DNA of 64,000 nt from Pseudovibrio exalbescens (GCF_028737195.1 NZ_JAQZAJ010000002.1:310001-374000); one strand, 5' to 3'. Shown: positions 54,548 through 63,550, counted from the stretch's first letter. Translations and numbers: made by a program. Notes: generated by a model from the letters alone, not told the origin.

Positions 54548-55753
54548 CTATGGTTTTCTCAAAACCACGGCGGTTCCCATGCCGCCACCAATACACAGCG
54601 ACGCCAAGCCGTGTGTGCAGTTGTCGCGCATCATGCCATAGAGCAGGGTGGTCACGATGCGTCCGCCAGACGCCCCTAGGGGATGACCGAGCGCAATGGC
54701 GCCGCCTGTAACGTTTGTCTTGTCCTCGAACCAATCCATGGACACGTCATGGTCGACGCAAAGACCCTTCATTACGGCAAGGGCTTGTGCGGCAAATGCT
54801 TCGTTGAGTTCAAGCCGTTCCATTTCCTCAAGGCGCATATCAGCTCGTTCGAGGGCTTGAGCAATCGCGGGAACCGGGCCGTAACCCATAACAGCTGGCG
54901 CAACGCCGCCCTGACCGTAGCTCACGATTTCCGCAAGTGGCTCAAGGCCAAAACTGACGACAGCCTCCTCTGAGGCAAGAACAAGGGCGACGCCGCCATC
55001 ATTGATCCCCGATGCATTGCCCGCTGTGACCGAACCGTCTGTCTTGAAAGCAGGTTTCAGCTTCGCAAGGCTCTCTAGAGAAGCATCTGCGCGAGGGTAC
55101 TCATCGCGCGCAAAAACAAAGGTGTTTCGGCGAACTTTCACTTCAATCGGCGCTATTTCGGCATCGAAAAGACCTGCCTCCACTGCGGAAGAGGCCTTTT
55201 GCTGGCTGCGTAACGCAAATGCATCTTGCGCTTCACGAGTCAGCTCAAACTTGTCGGCCAGATTTTCGGCCGTGATGCCCATATGGTAGCCGTGGAACAC
55301 ATCGGTGAGCCCATCGACAATCATTGTGTCGGCCAAGTTCTGCGTGCCCATCTTGTGGCCCTGTCTGCTTGCGCCAGGCAAGGCAAAGGGTGCCTGAGAC
55401 ATGTTTTCCATGCCAGCCGCCACGACGATGCTCGCATCTCCGGCCTTGATGTGAGCTGCCGCCTCCATGATGGATTTCATGCCTGAGCCGCAGATCATGT
55501 TCAGCGTGTAAGCTGGAATGCGGTCTGGAATGCCAGCGTAGATCGCCGCCTGACGGCCCGGCCCCATGCCTTGATTAGCCGACAAAACATTGCCAACAAT
55601 CACTTCATCGACCTGATCAGGGGCAACCCGGCTCTGTTCAAGGGCGGAGGAAATTGCGGTTGCTGCCAGTTTTGCGGCGGGAACGGTGGCAAGAGAGCCA
55701 AGGAAGCTCCCAAGTGCGGTACGTTTTGCACCTACGATAAAAATCTTTGTCAT
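54548..55753 (-). CDS. Acetyl-CoA acetyltransferase (thiolase)
   Basis: Condenses two acetyl-CoA to acetoacetyl-CoA, or runs in reverse, 401 residues. The catalytic residues are visible: Cys88 in NMICGSGMKS, His357 in GGAIALGHPLGASGGR and Cys387 in LASLCIGGGMG, plus NEAFAAQ in between. The N-terminus MTKIFIVGAKRTALGSFLGSL is typical. It belongs to the biosynthetic-type PhaA/AtoB branch by the GHPLGASG and CIGGGMG motifs, though degradative use cannot be excluded. It lies ten bases downstream of the SDR gene, forming a phaB-phaA-like pair opposite the CoA-transferase set. Confidence 0.93.
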   Translation of the reverse strand: MTKIFIVGAKRTALGSFLGSLATVPAAKLAATAISSALEQSRVAPDQVDEVIVGNVLSANQGMGPGRQAAIYAGIPDRIPAYTLNMICGSGMKSIMEAAAHIKAGDASIVVAAGMENMSQAPFALPGASRQGHKMGTQNLADTMIVDGLTDVFHGYHMGITAENLADKFELTREAQDAFALRSQQKASSAVEAGLFDAEIAPIEVKVRRNTFVFARDEYPRADASLESLAKLKPAFKTDGSVTAGNASGINDGGVALVLASEEAVVSFGLEPLAEIVSYGQGGVAPAVMGYGPVPAIAQALERADMRLEEMERLELNEAFAAQALAVMKGLCVDHDVSMDWFEDKTNVTGGAIALGHPLGASGGRIVTTLLYGMMRDNCTHGLASLCIGGGMGTAVVLRKP

Positions 55754-55763
55754 GGCAGCCTCG

Positions 55764-56498
55764 TTAGATCACCAGTCCGCCGTCAATCTTCAGCGTCTGA
55801 CCGGTGATGAACTTGGAGCGATCGCTCGCGAGAAACAGAACACCTTCTGCGATGTCTTCGGCTTCACCCATTCGGCCAAGCGGGGTCTTGCTCTTCATGT
55901 GGTCAATGACCTTTTCCGGAAGGTCTTTCGTCATTGGTGTTTTGATGAAGCCCGGTGCCACGCAATTCGCCCGAACCTGAGCGCCTTTACGCGAAAATTC
56001 CTTTGCCCAGCCCTTGGTCATGGAAATTACACCACCCTTGGTGGCAGCGTAGTTGCTTTGGCCGATGTTGCCGTCGGTGCCCACCACGGAGGACATGGTG
56101 ATCACGGAACCCGCGCCGCCTTCAATCATCACTGGCACCACAGCCTGAGTCATGTTGAAGACGCCCTTCAGGTTCACATCAAGCACGAGATCCCAATCAT
56201 TCTCGCTCATGCGGTCCAAAAGGTTGTCTCGGGTGATGCCAGCGTTGTTCACCAACACATCGATGTGGCCATGGTCTGCCTTGATCTTCTCGATGAAGCC
56301 AATGATCGCATCGCGATCACATACATTAAGTGCCACAGGCTCCACGTTTTGGAACCGATCGCGGTAATCCGCCATGGCATCTTCGTTCATATCGCAAGCG
56401 TATACCTTGGCTGCTTCGGCATTTGCGAAGGTTTCAACGATACAGCGTCCAATTCCCTGAGCGCCGCCGGTTACGATGCAAACTTTATCCTTGAGCAT
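55764..56498 (-). CDS. Short-chain dehydrogenase, acetoacetyl-CoA reductase/FabG-like
   Basis: NAD(P)H-dependent 3-ketoacyl reductase, 244 residues. Cofactor motif GGAQGIGR (11-18), then NNAG (84-87), Asn109 and catalytic Ser136/Tyr150/Lys154 in [22 protein letters not shown]. This is the sequence pattern of FabG and PhaB proteins. Its operon with the thiolase and the C4 genes across the LysR gene favours (R)-3-hydroxybutyryl-CoA formation, but FabG-type ACP substrates cannot be excluded. The ATG at 56498 (MLKDKVCIV) has a GAGGTGG ribosome site; the longer frame to 56531 is rejected. Confidence 0.9.
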   Translation of the reverse strand: MLKDKVCIVTGGAQGIGRCIVETFANAEAAKVYACDMNEDAMADYRDRFQNVEPVALNVCDRDAIIGFIEKIKADHGHIDVLVNNAGITRDNLLDRMSENDWDLVLDVNLKGVFNMTQAVVPVMIEGGAGSVITMSSVVGTDGNIGQSNYAATKGGVISMTKGWAKEFSRKGAQVRANCVAPGFIKTPMTKDLPEKVIDHMKSKTPLGRMGEAEDIAEGVLFLASDRSKFITGQTLKIDGGLVI

Positions 56499-56801
56499 AG
56501 TGATACCACCTCTTTTTCGCTGCGCAGGCACCTGGCAGGTCGCCCGCAGGTTGTTGGTGATATTCTTGACATGAAGCGCGCCGAATGATTACAGACAGCT
56601 CCGCAAAACAATAATGAGGAAATGGGATAGGCGTTTTGCGGCATGTCGTTTCAAACACGGTCCACTGCCTGAGAAAATGTAGCCTGCGACATTTCCTAGC
56701 CTATACACCGCAGGAGATCCCCTTACTCTTGCAACTCACTCTTAAGTTCCCGCAGTGGCTGTGCCCGCTCACTCCAATCACGAAGCCAAAGTGGAGGCCT
56801 C
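56499..56801. other. Divergent regulatory region between SDR and LysR genes
   Basis: About 300 bases with no gene, holding the promoters of the thiolase-SDR operon and of lysR. One inverted repeat, AAATGT (56675-56680) / ACATTT (56689-56694) separated by eight bases, may be a LysR binding site. A ribosome site GGAGG is right before the lysR ATG. Confidence 0.5.
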
Positions 56802-57737
56802 ATGCTCGACAAGATCGTGTACTTTTTGCACGTGGTGCGCACCGGTTCCTTTTCGGACGCGGCGCGGCTCTATGGCATTTCTGCAAGTGCGGGAAGTCGC
56901 TGGATCATTGAACTTGAGGAGAAAATGGGTGTCAGCCTGCTCAAGCGTTCCACCCGCAAGGTGGTTGCAACAGAGGCAGGCCAGCGGCTCTACGAGCGCT
57001 TCAGCGACGTGAACTCGGAAATCGAAGATATCTTCACGGAAATCAAGAACTTGGGCAAGGAAGAGCGGGGCACGATCTGTGTCGCAGCAACGCCGCTCTA
57101 TGCCCGCGATTTTCTGGCGCAAATCGTGGGTGAATACCTTCTTGAGCATCCGCACGTGGACTTCCGAATTCTTCAGACGGCATATGATGTTGATCTGGTT
57201 GAACAGGTAGACTTTTTTGTGCGGGCCAACGCCACCTACAACGGCTTCCAGGAGAAAGACAGCCTTCTGGTGCGCCGCTCTCTGCTCCGATATCCATTGG
57301 TGGCGTGCTGTTCGCCTGACTATGCGGATCGCTATGGCATCCCGAAAGCGCCGGAGGATCTGAGGCACCACAACTGTCTGTTTGCCCATACGCTTGTTGG
57401 CGGAAACAAATGGGTCTTCGAGTACGATGGCGATTGTGCCGCTGTTGAGATCGCCCGCACGGTGGAGGTCGATGACAGCGAGATCATCAAGTCGATCGCG
57501 CTCACGGGCGGGGGCATTGCCTATCTTCCAATCCACATCCTGCAAAATGAGCTGGCAAACGGTCGCCTCATCTCCATTCTGAGCGACTACATTGACGCCG
57601 AGTTCGAATACAACCTGTATTTCCGACGCCGTCGCCAAATGCCTCTCATGTGTACGAACTTCAAGGATTTCCTGATCAAGCGCACCCGAGAGCTTAGTCA
57701 GGAATCGCCTGCCAGCGATCTGCAGTGCGCGGTTTAA
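56802..57737 (+). CDS. LysR family transcriptional regulator of the C4 cluster
   Basis: LysR-type regulator of 311 residues. The helix-turn-helix is in IVYFLHVVRTGSFSDAARLYGISASAGSRWIIELEEKMGVSLLKRS (about residues 5-50). The effector domain begins at GTICVAATPLYARDFLAQIVGEYL (about 88). Two cysteines CC at about 172 follow LRYPLVA. It is transcribed away from the SDR-thiolase operon and toward the CoA-transferase operon, 136 bases upstream of the latter, and is therefore the probable common regulator of both halves. Effector unknown; a short-chain acyl compound is a guess. Confidence 0.9.
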   Translation: MLDKIVYFLHVVRTGSFSDAARLYGISASAGSRWIIELEEKMGVSLLKRSTRKVVATEAGQRLYERFSDVNSEIEDIFTEIKNLGKEERGTICVAATPLYARDFLAQIVGEYLLEHPHVDFRILQTAYDVDLVEQVDFFVRANATYNGFQEKDSLLVRRSLLRYPLVACCSPDYADRYGIPKAPEDLRHHNCLFAHTLVGGNKWVFEYDGDCAAVEIARTVEVDDSEIIKSIALTGGGIAYLPIHILQNELANGRLISILSDYIDAEFEYNLYFRRRRQMPLMCTNFKDFLIKRTRELSQESPASDLQCAV

Positions 57738-57873
57738 TTGTCCCGATTGTGCAATTGTCTTTTAGGTGATTGTCTATTTTTCGCATCACGGAACCCTCCT
57801 ACACTTGCCTTAGGAAGCAAAAAAGTGATGCGTGACCTTGTTCACTTGCATCACCATAATGAAGGGTCACAAG

Positions 57874-59466
57874 ATGCAAGTAAAAGTTCTGACGCCAGAG
57901 GGAGCCGCTGGTCTTATTCAGGACGGGGACCGCGTCATTTTAGGCGGTTTTATTGGTGCAGTCGTTCCAGAGGCCATAGAAAAAGCAATTCGAGATCGCT
58001 TCTTGGAAAGCGGTTCGCCGCGCAATCTCGAACTTTATTTCACGGCAGGCCAAGGGGATGGTCAGGACCGGGCCAACAACCACCTCTCTCATGAAGGGCT
58101 GGTCAGCCTTGCCATGGGCGGCCATTGGGGCCTCATCCCACGCCTTCAGGATCTGGCCAACCGCGAGCGCATCCAAGCCTACAACTTTCCGCAGGGCGTG
58201 ATCGCGCAGCTTTTGCGCGACAGCGCTGCCGGAAAACCCGGAACGCTTACCCATGTTGGTCTTGGCACTTTCGTCGACCCACGCCTTGAGGGTGGCAAGA
58301 TCAACAAGGTGACTCAAGAAGACCGCGTTTCCTTGATGGAAGTGGAGGGCGAAGAGTACCTTTTTTACAAGCGCATCAACGCCAATGTCGCCCTCCTGCG
58401 CGGCACAACGGCAGACACCAATGGCAACATCACCATGGAAGATGAATGCCTGTTCCTTGAGAACCTGGCCGCTGCGCAGTTGGTGACCAATATGGGTGGC
58501 AAGGTCATCGTTCAGGTGAAGAAAATTGTCGAAGCTGGTGAGCTCGATCCGCAGCAGGTGCGCATTCCTGGCATCTTCGTTGACGCCGTCGTGGTTGCAA
58601 ACGAAGAAGACCACATGCAAACGTTCGCGGAGCCCATGAACCCTGCGTATTGTGGCCGTGGTGACCTTCTTCAGCAAAACAGTGGACCCAGAAAGCTCGA
58701 CGCCAAGAAAATCATTGCCCGCCGGGCGGCTGTTGAGCTGAAGAGTGGAGCCATCCTGAACTACGGCATTGGTGTCCCGGAAGTAATTGCAGAAGTTACA
58801 GATGAAGAGGGCGTCACCCAGCAGATGATTGCCACCGTTGAGCCAGGTGCCATCGGCGGAACCCCTGCAGGCGGGCTCAGCTTTGGCGCCTCAGCCTTTC
58901 CTGAAGCGGTGATCACACAAGACCAGATGTTCGACTTCTACGATGGCGGCGGTGTCGATCAAGCATTTCTCGGTCTTGCTGAGTGCGATCGCAACGGGGA
59001 TCTCAATGTTTCCCGCTTCGGGCCAAAAATCGCGGGTTGCGGTGGCTTCATCAACATCACTCAAAATGCCAAGGAAGTTTTCTTTTGCGGAACATTCACC
59101 GCTGCAGGTCTGAAGGTCTCAGCTGGCGAAGGCCGTTTGGTGATCGAGCAGGAGGGCCGCATCAAGAAGTTCCTCGATAAGGTTCAGCAGATTACCTTCT
59201 CAGCCAATCAAGCGCGCCGAAATGGTAAGCCGGTTATGTACATCACCGAGAGGGCCGTCTTCCGCCTTTCTGAGGAGACGCTGGAGCTGATCGAAATTGC
59301 GCCGGGGGTAGATCTGGAAAGGGACATTCTGAACCAGATGGACTTTCAGCCTCAGGTCAGCCCGGACTTGAAGCTGATGGAGGCGCGCCTGTTCATGGAT
59401 GAGCCGCTTGGGCTCACTCTTAAGTCGCTGCGGGAAGAGCCACAATTACTGGAAGCTGTGGCCTGA
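57874..59466 (+). CDS. Acyl CoA-transferase (acetate/propionate/butyrate type, YdiF-like)
   Basis: Moves CoA between short-chain acids via a covalent glutamyl-CoA intermediate, 530 residues with both alpha and beta parts fused in one chain. The catalytic glutamate is Glu323 in IATVEPGAIGGTPAGG, the alpha/beta boundary lies before it and ILNYGIGVPEVIAEV is the second-domain opening. N-terminal GDRVILGGFIGAVVPEAIEKAI and NLELYFTAGQGDGQDRANNHL are typical of the YdiF/PCT family. The start at 57874 (MQVKVLTPEGA) has AAGGG nearby; ATG 57859 is possible. First gene of a run that continues with MaoC and FabV, 43 and 46 bases apart. Confidence 0.92.
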   Translation: MQVKVLTPEGAAGLIQDGDRVILGGFIGAVVPEAIEKAIRDRFLESGSPRNLELYFTAGQGDGQDRANNHLSHEGLVSLAMGGHWGLIPRLQDLANRERIQAYNFPQGVIAQLLRDSAAGKPGTLTHVGLGTFVDPRLEGGKINKVTQEDRVSLMEVEGEEYLFYKRINANVALLRGTTADTNGNITMEDECLFLENLAAAQLVTNMGGKVIVQVKKIVEAGELDPQQVRIPGIFVDAVVVANEEDHMQTFAEPMNPAYCGRGDLLQQNSGPRKLDAKKIIARRAAVELKSGAILNYGIGVPEVIAEVTDEEGVTQQMIATVEPGAIGGTPAGGLSFGASAFPEAVITQDQMFDFYDGGGVDQAFLGLAECDRNGDLNVSRFGPKIAGCGGFINITQNAKEVFFCGTFTAAGLKVSAGEGRLVIEQEGRIKKFLDKVQQITFSANQARRNGKPVMYITERAVFRLSEETLELIEIAPGVDLERDILNQMDFQPQVSPDLKLMEARLFMDEPLGLTLKSLREEPQLLEAVA

Positions 59467-59509
59467 GGCCGCAGCGCGAATAACAAATCACGAATGCACG
59501 AGGCTTCTC

Positions 59510-59929
59510 ATGAGTTACACACTGGACGAGCTTGCCGTTGGGCAAAAAGCATATTTTGAAAAAACAATCTGCGAAGCAGACATTCAGGCTTTCTGCGGGA
59601 TCAGCGGGGACGTTAACCCGGTGCATGTCAGCGATACCGCAGCGCGCGAAAGCGTCTTTGGCAAGCGCGTGGCCCATGGCATTCTCGTCTCTGGGCTCAC
59701 CTCCACGGTCTTGGGCATGCAGCTGCCCGGGCCCGGTACCATCTATCTCGGCCAAGAGCTACGCTTTAAGGCGCCGGTTTATATTGGCGACACCATCCGG
59801 GCAGAAGTCGAAGTTATTGAAATTAATAAGGAAAAGAAAATAGCAAAGCTGCGCACTGTCAGCGTCAATCAAGATGGCAAGGCCGTCATCGAAGGCGTTG
59901 CGACCGTCAGGCCGCCACGCGCTGCATAA
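59510..59929 (+). CDS. MaoC family (R)-specific enoyl-CoA hydratase (PhaJ-like)
   Basis: Interconverts trans-2-enoyl-CoA and (R)-3-hydroxyacyl-CoA, 139 residues, single hotdog domain. The active site Asp34 and His39 lie in GDVNPVH (33-39), the hydratase-2 signature, followed by RVAHGILVSGLTSTVLGMQLPGPGTIYLGQELRF. Small size and the short C4-pocket-type residues suggest short-chain enoyl-CoA. The ATG at 59510 is preferred; the longer open frame from 59399 overlaps the CoA-transferase gene. It lies between the CoA-transferase and fabV, consistent with crotonyl-CoA/(R)-3-hydroxybutyryl-CoA exchange. Confidence 0.92.
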   Translation: MSYTLDELAVGQKAYFEKTICEADIQAFCGISGDVNPVHVSDTAARESVFGKRVAHGILVSGLTSTVLGMQLPGPGTIYLGQELRFKAPVYIGDTIRAEVEVIEINKEKKIAKLRTVSVNQDGKAVIEGVATVRPPRAA

Positions 59930-59975
59930 CCAAAAATCAAATTTCACTCGCACAAAGTTCCCAGAAGAGCACACC

Positions 59976-61178
59976 ATGAAAATCGAACCAGTCATCAAAG
60001 GGCAGGTGGCTAAGACCTGTCATCCCATTGGCTGCCAAAAAGCAGTCGAAGACCAAATCGCCCAAGTTCGAAAATCCAAACAAATCAAGGAGGGGCCAAA
60101 GAAGGTCCTTGTACTGGGCTCCTCCTCTGGTTTTGGTCTCGCTTCTCGCATTTCTCTCGCCTTTGGTGGCGCAAGGGCGGACACGATTGGTGTCGCGTTT
60201 GAGCGTGGCCCTTCCGAAACAGGCTTAGGGACCGCTGGCTGGTACAACTCCATCTATTTCCGCGAGGCCGCAGAAAAGGAAGGGTTGATAGCCAAGAACT
60301 TCATTGGCGACGCTTTCTCGCCTGCCATGCGTCAAGGTGTGGTGGATTACATCAAGACCGAGTTTGGTGGCTCTGTCGACTTGGTGGTGTATTCGCTCGC
60401 CACAGGCATCCGACCTGATCCGAAGACCGGTGAAAGAATCCGCTCGTCTCTCAAGACAATCGGGGAGCCGCTTACGGGCTATACCGTCAATCTTGAAGAG
60501 GATCGGCTTCAGGAAGGTGTGCTTGAAGCTGCAACTGAACAGGAAGTGGCGGATACCGTTCGTGTTATGGGCGGCGAAGATTGGGCGGAGTGGATTGAGT
60601 TCTTATCTGGCGAAGGAGTGTTGGCACACGGGTGTCAGACCGTTGCCTACTCTTATATCGGTTCCGAAATAACCCATAAAATCTATCATGAAGGGACTCT
60701 TGGTCGCGCCAAGGTTCATCTTCATGGAACGGCAGATGTGCTTGATGCCAAGCTTAAGGAGATTGGTGGCCAAGCCCATGTTGCCGTGTGTAAGGCCCTG
60801 GTGACAAAGGCAAGTGTGTTCATTCCGGCCTTTTCGCCATACATCCTCGCTCTGTTCAAGGTAATGAAGGAGCTGGGGCTGCACGAAGGTTGCATTGAGC
60901 AAATGCAGCGCTTGTTTGCTGATCGGCTTTACAACGGCGAAGAGTTGGTCCCGGTGGACGAGCAGCGCCTGATACGTATCGACGATTGGGAGTTGCGAGA
61001 CGATGTGCAAGAGAAAGTGCAAGTCATTCTCAAAGAGCTTGATCAGAACAACTTCCAGAGTATTTCTGACTACGAGGGCTATAAAAAGGATTTCCTTGCA
61101 CTCAATGGTTTTGGCTTAGATGGTGTAGATTACGAAAAAGAAGTTTATGTCGATGACTTAAGTATAAAAATGCCGTAA
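59976..61178 (+). CDS. fabV: Trans-2-enoyl-CoA/ACP reductase, FabV type
   Basis: NADH-dependent reduction of a trans-2-enoyl-thioester, 400 residues, the usual FabV length. VLVLGSSSGFGLASRISLAFGG (about residues 44-65) is the cofactor motif, and the catalytic Tyr237-x8-Lys246 pair lies in SYIGSEITHKIYHEGTLGRAK. MKIEPVIKGQVAKTCHPIGCQ and the C-terminal NGFGLDGVDYEKEVYVD are family hallmarks. FabV proteins act on ACP or CoA substrates; the Ter enzymes of butyrate pathways are homologues. The gene context (MaoC, CoA-transferase, thiolase, SDR) favours crotonyl-CoA to butyryl-CoA. The ATG at 59976 fits the family start. Confidence 0.95.
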   Translation: MKIEPVIKGQVAKTCHPIGCQKAVEDQIAQVRKSKQIKEGPKKVLVLGSSSGFGLASRISLAFGGARADTIGVAFERGPSETGLGTAGWYNSIYFREAAEKEGLIAKNFIGDAFSPAMRQGVVDYIKTEFGGSVDLVVYSLATGIRPDPKTGERIRSSLKTIGEPLTGYTVNLEEDRLQEGVLEAATEQEVADTVRVMGGEDWAEWIEFLSGEGVLAHGCQTVAYSYIGSEITHKIYHEGTLGRAKVHLHGTADVLDAKLKEIGGQAHVAVCKALVTKASVFIPAFSPYILALFKVMKELGLHEGCIEQMQRLFADRLYNGEELVPVDEQRLIRIDDWELRDDVQEKVQVILKELDQNNFQSISDYEGYKKDFLALNGFGLDGVDYEKEVYVDDLSIKMP

Positions 61179-61375
61179 TTATCTTACGTTACGTATACCT
61201 GATGGCCCGGATCAGAGTCTGGGCCATTTTTATTTTATGTATTTGTACATATATCACTATATTATTTCATATAAAGCAATATACCTTCCTGAAATCGGGA
61301 AAATGCTTCTTAAAAAAACGGGATATGTTTTGCCTAGTCTTAATTCAAGAGAAGGGACTAGGGAGGTTCCCAAAA

Positions 61376-62578
61376 ATGATCCGCAAGCACGTAATTGAAT
61401 TCGTGATCTTCATGACTTATGCGCTCTTTGCCATGTCATGGGTCGCCGGTAACATGATGACGAAAGACATCATGTCCTTCTATCAGGTTGAGGGTGTTGC
61501 TGCCGCAACCTGGATGACAAACGCCATCACCATCGCAAAAATCATTGGTAACCTGATTGCTGCATGGTTCCTGGTCAAACTCGGTCCCAAAAAGGCTTTT
61601 GCCTTTGCATCACTATTGGTTGTCGCTGGCGCTGCTGGTGCCTTCGCCTCCAACTATCCGCTCTATGTCTTTTCACGTCTCGTGATGGGCTTTGGCGGTG
61701 CCTTTGTGATCGTTTACTTCAACCCAATCGTCGTCAATTACTTCACGCCGGAAGAGCGCCCCATCGTCAACGGCCTCAACGCGGCCGCGTTCAACGCAGG
61801 TAACCTGTTCGCCTTGCTGCTCACGGGTTCGCTCGTGTCCCAGCTTGGTAGCTGGCAGAACGTGATCCTCGGTATATCCGTCGTAAGTTTCGTTCTTCTC
61901 GTCATCTGGTGGTTCATTTCAGAAGACTTTGAGCTTTCCGGACCAAAGAATGCCGTTGGCGAAGTGGAGAAGGCATACACCTTTAAGGATGGCGTCAAAG
62001 ATCCGGTAAACTGGCTGTTGCCATTTGCCTATTCCGGATTGCTGTTCTGCTACATTTCCGTCTTCGCGCTGTTTCCAATGATCCCAACCTTTGCTGTGTC
62101 CTCCCAGTATTTGGCATCCATCATGATTGGTGCCGGTATGGTTGGTACCGTAGTGGGCATTGTTGTTGCCAAGCGCTACCCGTTGCGTCTGCCCATCATG
62201 CGTTGGTGTGGTCTTGCCATGACCGGCTTTGCCGCGCTTATGATCACCACTTCAAGTCCGATGGTAGCGACAGCATCCGCCTTTCTCGCTGGCTTCTTCC
62301 TGTTCGTGCCGATGACTTGTCTCGTTACGTTGCCTCAGGAGCTGCCGGGCATGAACCCAGGTCGCATCACCATCATCTTTGCAATGTTCTGGTCAATTTC
62401 CTACATCATCGAAACCGCTCTGATGTATGCAGCGGGCGTCATGGCTGATCAGACTGGCAACATCTCGATTGCAGCGACCTTTGCGGTGGCATGTTCCGCC
62501 ACCCTGTTCATCTCAACGTTCTTCCTGCCGGAAACCGGTAAAAAGAAACTTCACTCTGTTGCACCTGCAAAAGCATAA
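61376..62578 (+). CDS. Major facilitator superfamily transporter
   Basis: Inner-membrane transporter with about twelve transmembrane helices, 400 residues. The frame is open from 61202, but the ATG at 61376 (MIRKHVIEFVIFMTYALF) follows GGGAGG at a good distance and starts a normal MFS N-terminus. The loop between helices 2 and 3 is KLGPKKAFAFASLL, an MFS motif A-like segment (G-x-x-x-D/G-K), and the domain repeats around residue 210. It is 197 bases after fabV, so partly separated from it, and ten bases before the esterase ATG, which is clearly coupled. Substrate unknown; uptake or export of short acids or esters is suggested by context. Confidence 0.9.
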   Translation: MIRKHVIEFVIFMTYALFAMSWVAGNMMTKDIMSFYQVEGVAAATWMTNAITIAKIIGNLIAAWFLVKLGPKKAFAFASLLVVAGAAGAFASNYPLYVFSRLVMGFGGAFVIVYFNPIVVNYFTPEERPIVNGLNAAAFNAGNLFALLLTGSLVSQLGSWQNVILGISVVSFVLLVIWWFISEDFELSGPKNAVGEVEKAYTFKDGVKDPVNWLLPFAYSGLLFCYISVFALFPMIPTFAVSSQYLASIMIGAGMVGTVVGIVVAKRYPLRLPIMRWCGLAMTGFAALMITTSSPMVATASAFLAGFFLFVPMTCLVTLPQELPGMNPGRITIIFAMFWSISYIIETALMYAAGVMADQTGNISIAATFAVACSATLFISTFFLPETGKKKLHSVAPAKA

Positions 62579-62590
62579 AAGGGGGCCCCA

Positions 62591-63526
62591 ATGCGTCAAG
62601 TAAGTCCAAAGCTCGTTCCATTTCTTGATCAGTTCAACAAGACCATTGCGGAGCTTATTGCGAATGGCTTCAAGCCGAACGCAATCAATGCTCGTGAAGC
62701 ACTGGCAAACATGACCAAGACACATGTCACGGACATTCCAAAGGTCGCGCTGATACAGGACGATCTGATTTATGCGGAAGGCTACAACGTACCGGTTCGC
62801 ATTTTTAACCCGGCTCCAGAAGAAGAGCTTCCTGTTCTGGTGTACTACCACGGCGGCGGCCATATGGCGGGCAGTGTCACGGTGTATGACCCGCTCTATC
62901 GCAAGATGGCTCTGGCAACGAAACACATCGTGGTCGCACCAGAGTATCGCCTTGCCCCTGAGCATCCGTATCCAGCAGGTGTCGAAGATTCCTATGCAAC
63001 ACTGCGCGGCGTTTGGGATGCGCTTGACCGTCGTGGCATGAAGTACAAGCGCGAGCTGTCCATCGGCGGCGACTCCGCTGGCGGCGCACTGGCAACTGCG
63101 GTTGCGCATCTGGCGCAGTTCGATGTCAACGTAACCATCAAGAAGCAGCTCCTGGTCTATCCATGCGTCGACTACACCATGGATACACCGTCCTACACCG
63201 AAAACGCTGTTGGCTATCTGCTGCACACCGCAAAATGTGCATGGTACTTCGACAACTACTTCAAGAAAGGCGAATGCCGTAAAGCCGCGTCCACCCTGTT
63301 CAAAGACTTCACTCGCCACCTGCCTGAGACATTTGTGGTCACGGCGGAGTTCTGCCCACTGCGTGATGAAGGCAAGCTCTATTATGAGAAGGTGAAGGAA
63401 GCAGGCGTGCGCGCAGAGCATCTCTACTTCAACGATATGACCCATACCTTCCTGAATTTGGAAGATTTGGTCAAGGAAGAGTGCCAGTTGGTCTACTCCC
63501 GCATGAATGAGTTCTTAAACAGCTAA
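62591..63526 (+). CDS. Alpha/beta hydrolase, HSL-type esterase
   Basis: Carboxylesterase of the hormone-sensitive-lipase family, 311 residues. The oxyanion-hole motif HGGG is at 87-90, the nucleophile Ser162 in IGGDSAGGALA, the acid Asp259 in CPLRDEG and the catalytic His285 in NDMTHTF. All are in the usual order and spacing. No signal peptide is visible, so it is cytoplasmic. It follows the MFS gene by 12 bases and is likely co-expressed. Activity on short-chain acyl esters such as butyrate or acetate esters is typical for this family but not proven here. The operon ends with a terminator at 63551. Confidence 0.92.
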   Translation: MRQVSPKLVPFLDQFNKTIAELIANGFKPNAINAREALANMTKTHVTDIPKVALIQDDLIYAEGYNVPVRIFNPAPEEELPVLVYYHGGGHMAGSVTVYDPLYRKMALATKHIVVAPEYRLAPEHPYPAGVEDSYATLRGVWDALDRRGMKYKRELSIGGDSAGGALATAVAHLAQFDVNVTIKKQLLVYPCVDYTMDTPSYTENAVGYLLHTAKCAWYFDNYFKKGECRKAASTLFKDFTRHLPETFVVTAEFCPLRDEGKLYYEKVKEAGVRAEHLYFNDMTHTFLNLEDLVKEECQLVYSRMNEFLNS

Positions 63527-63550
63527 GAACCGTTCAGACTCGATGCGCTG

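Noticed and set aside
56778-57638. 286-residue open frame opposite the LysR gene of the C4 cluster
   Set aside because: Antisense shadow of a clear LysR protein.
62513-63445. 310-residue open frame opposite the esterase gene
   Set aside because: Antisense of a well-supported HSL esterase with its full triad.
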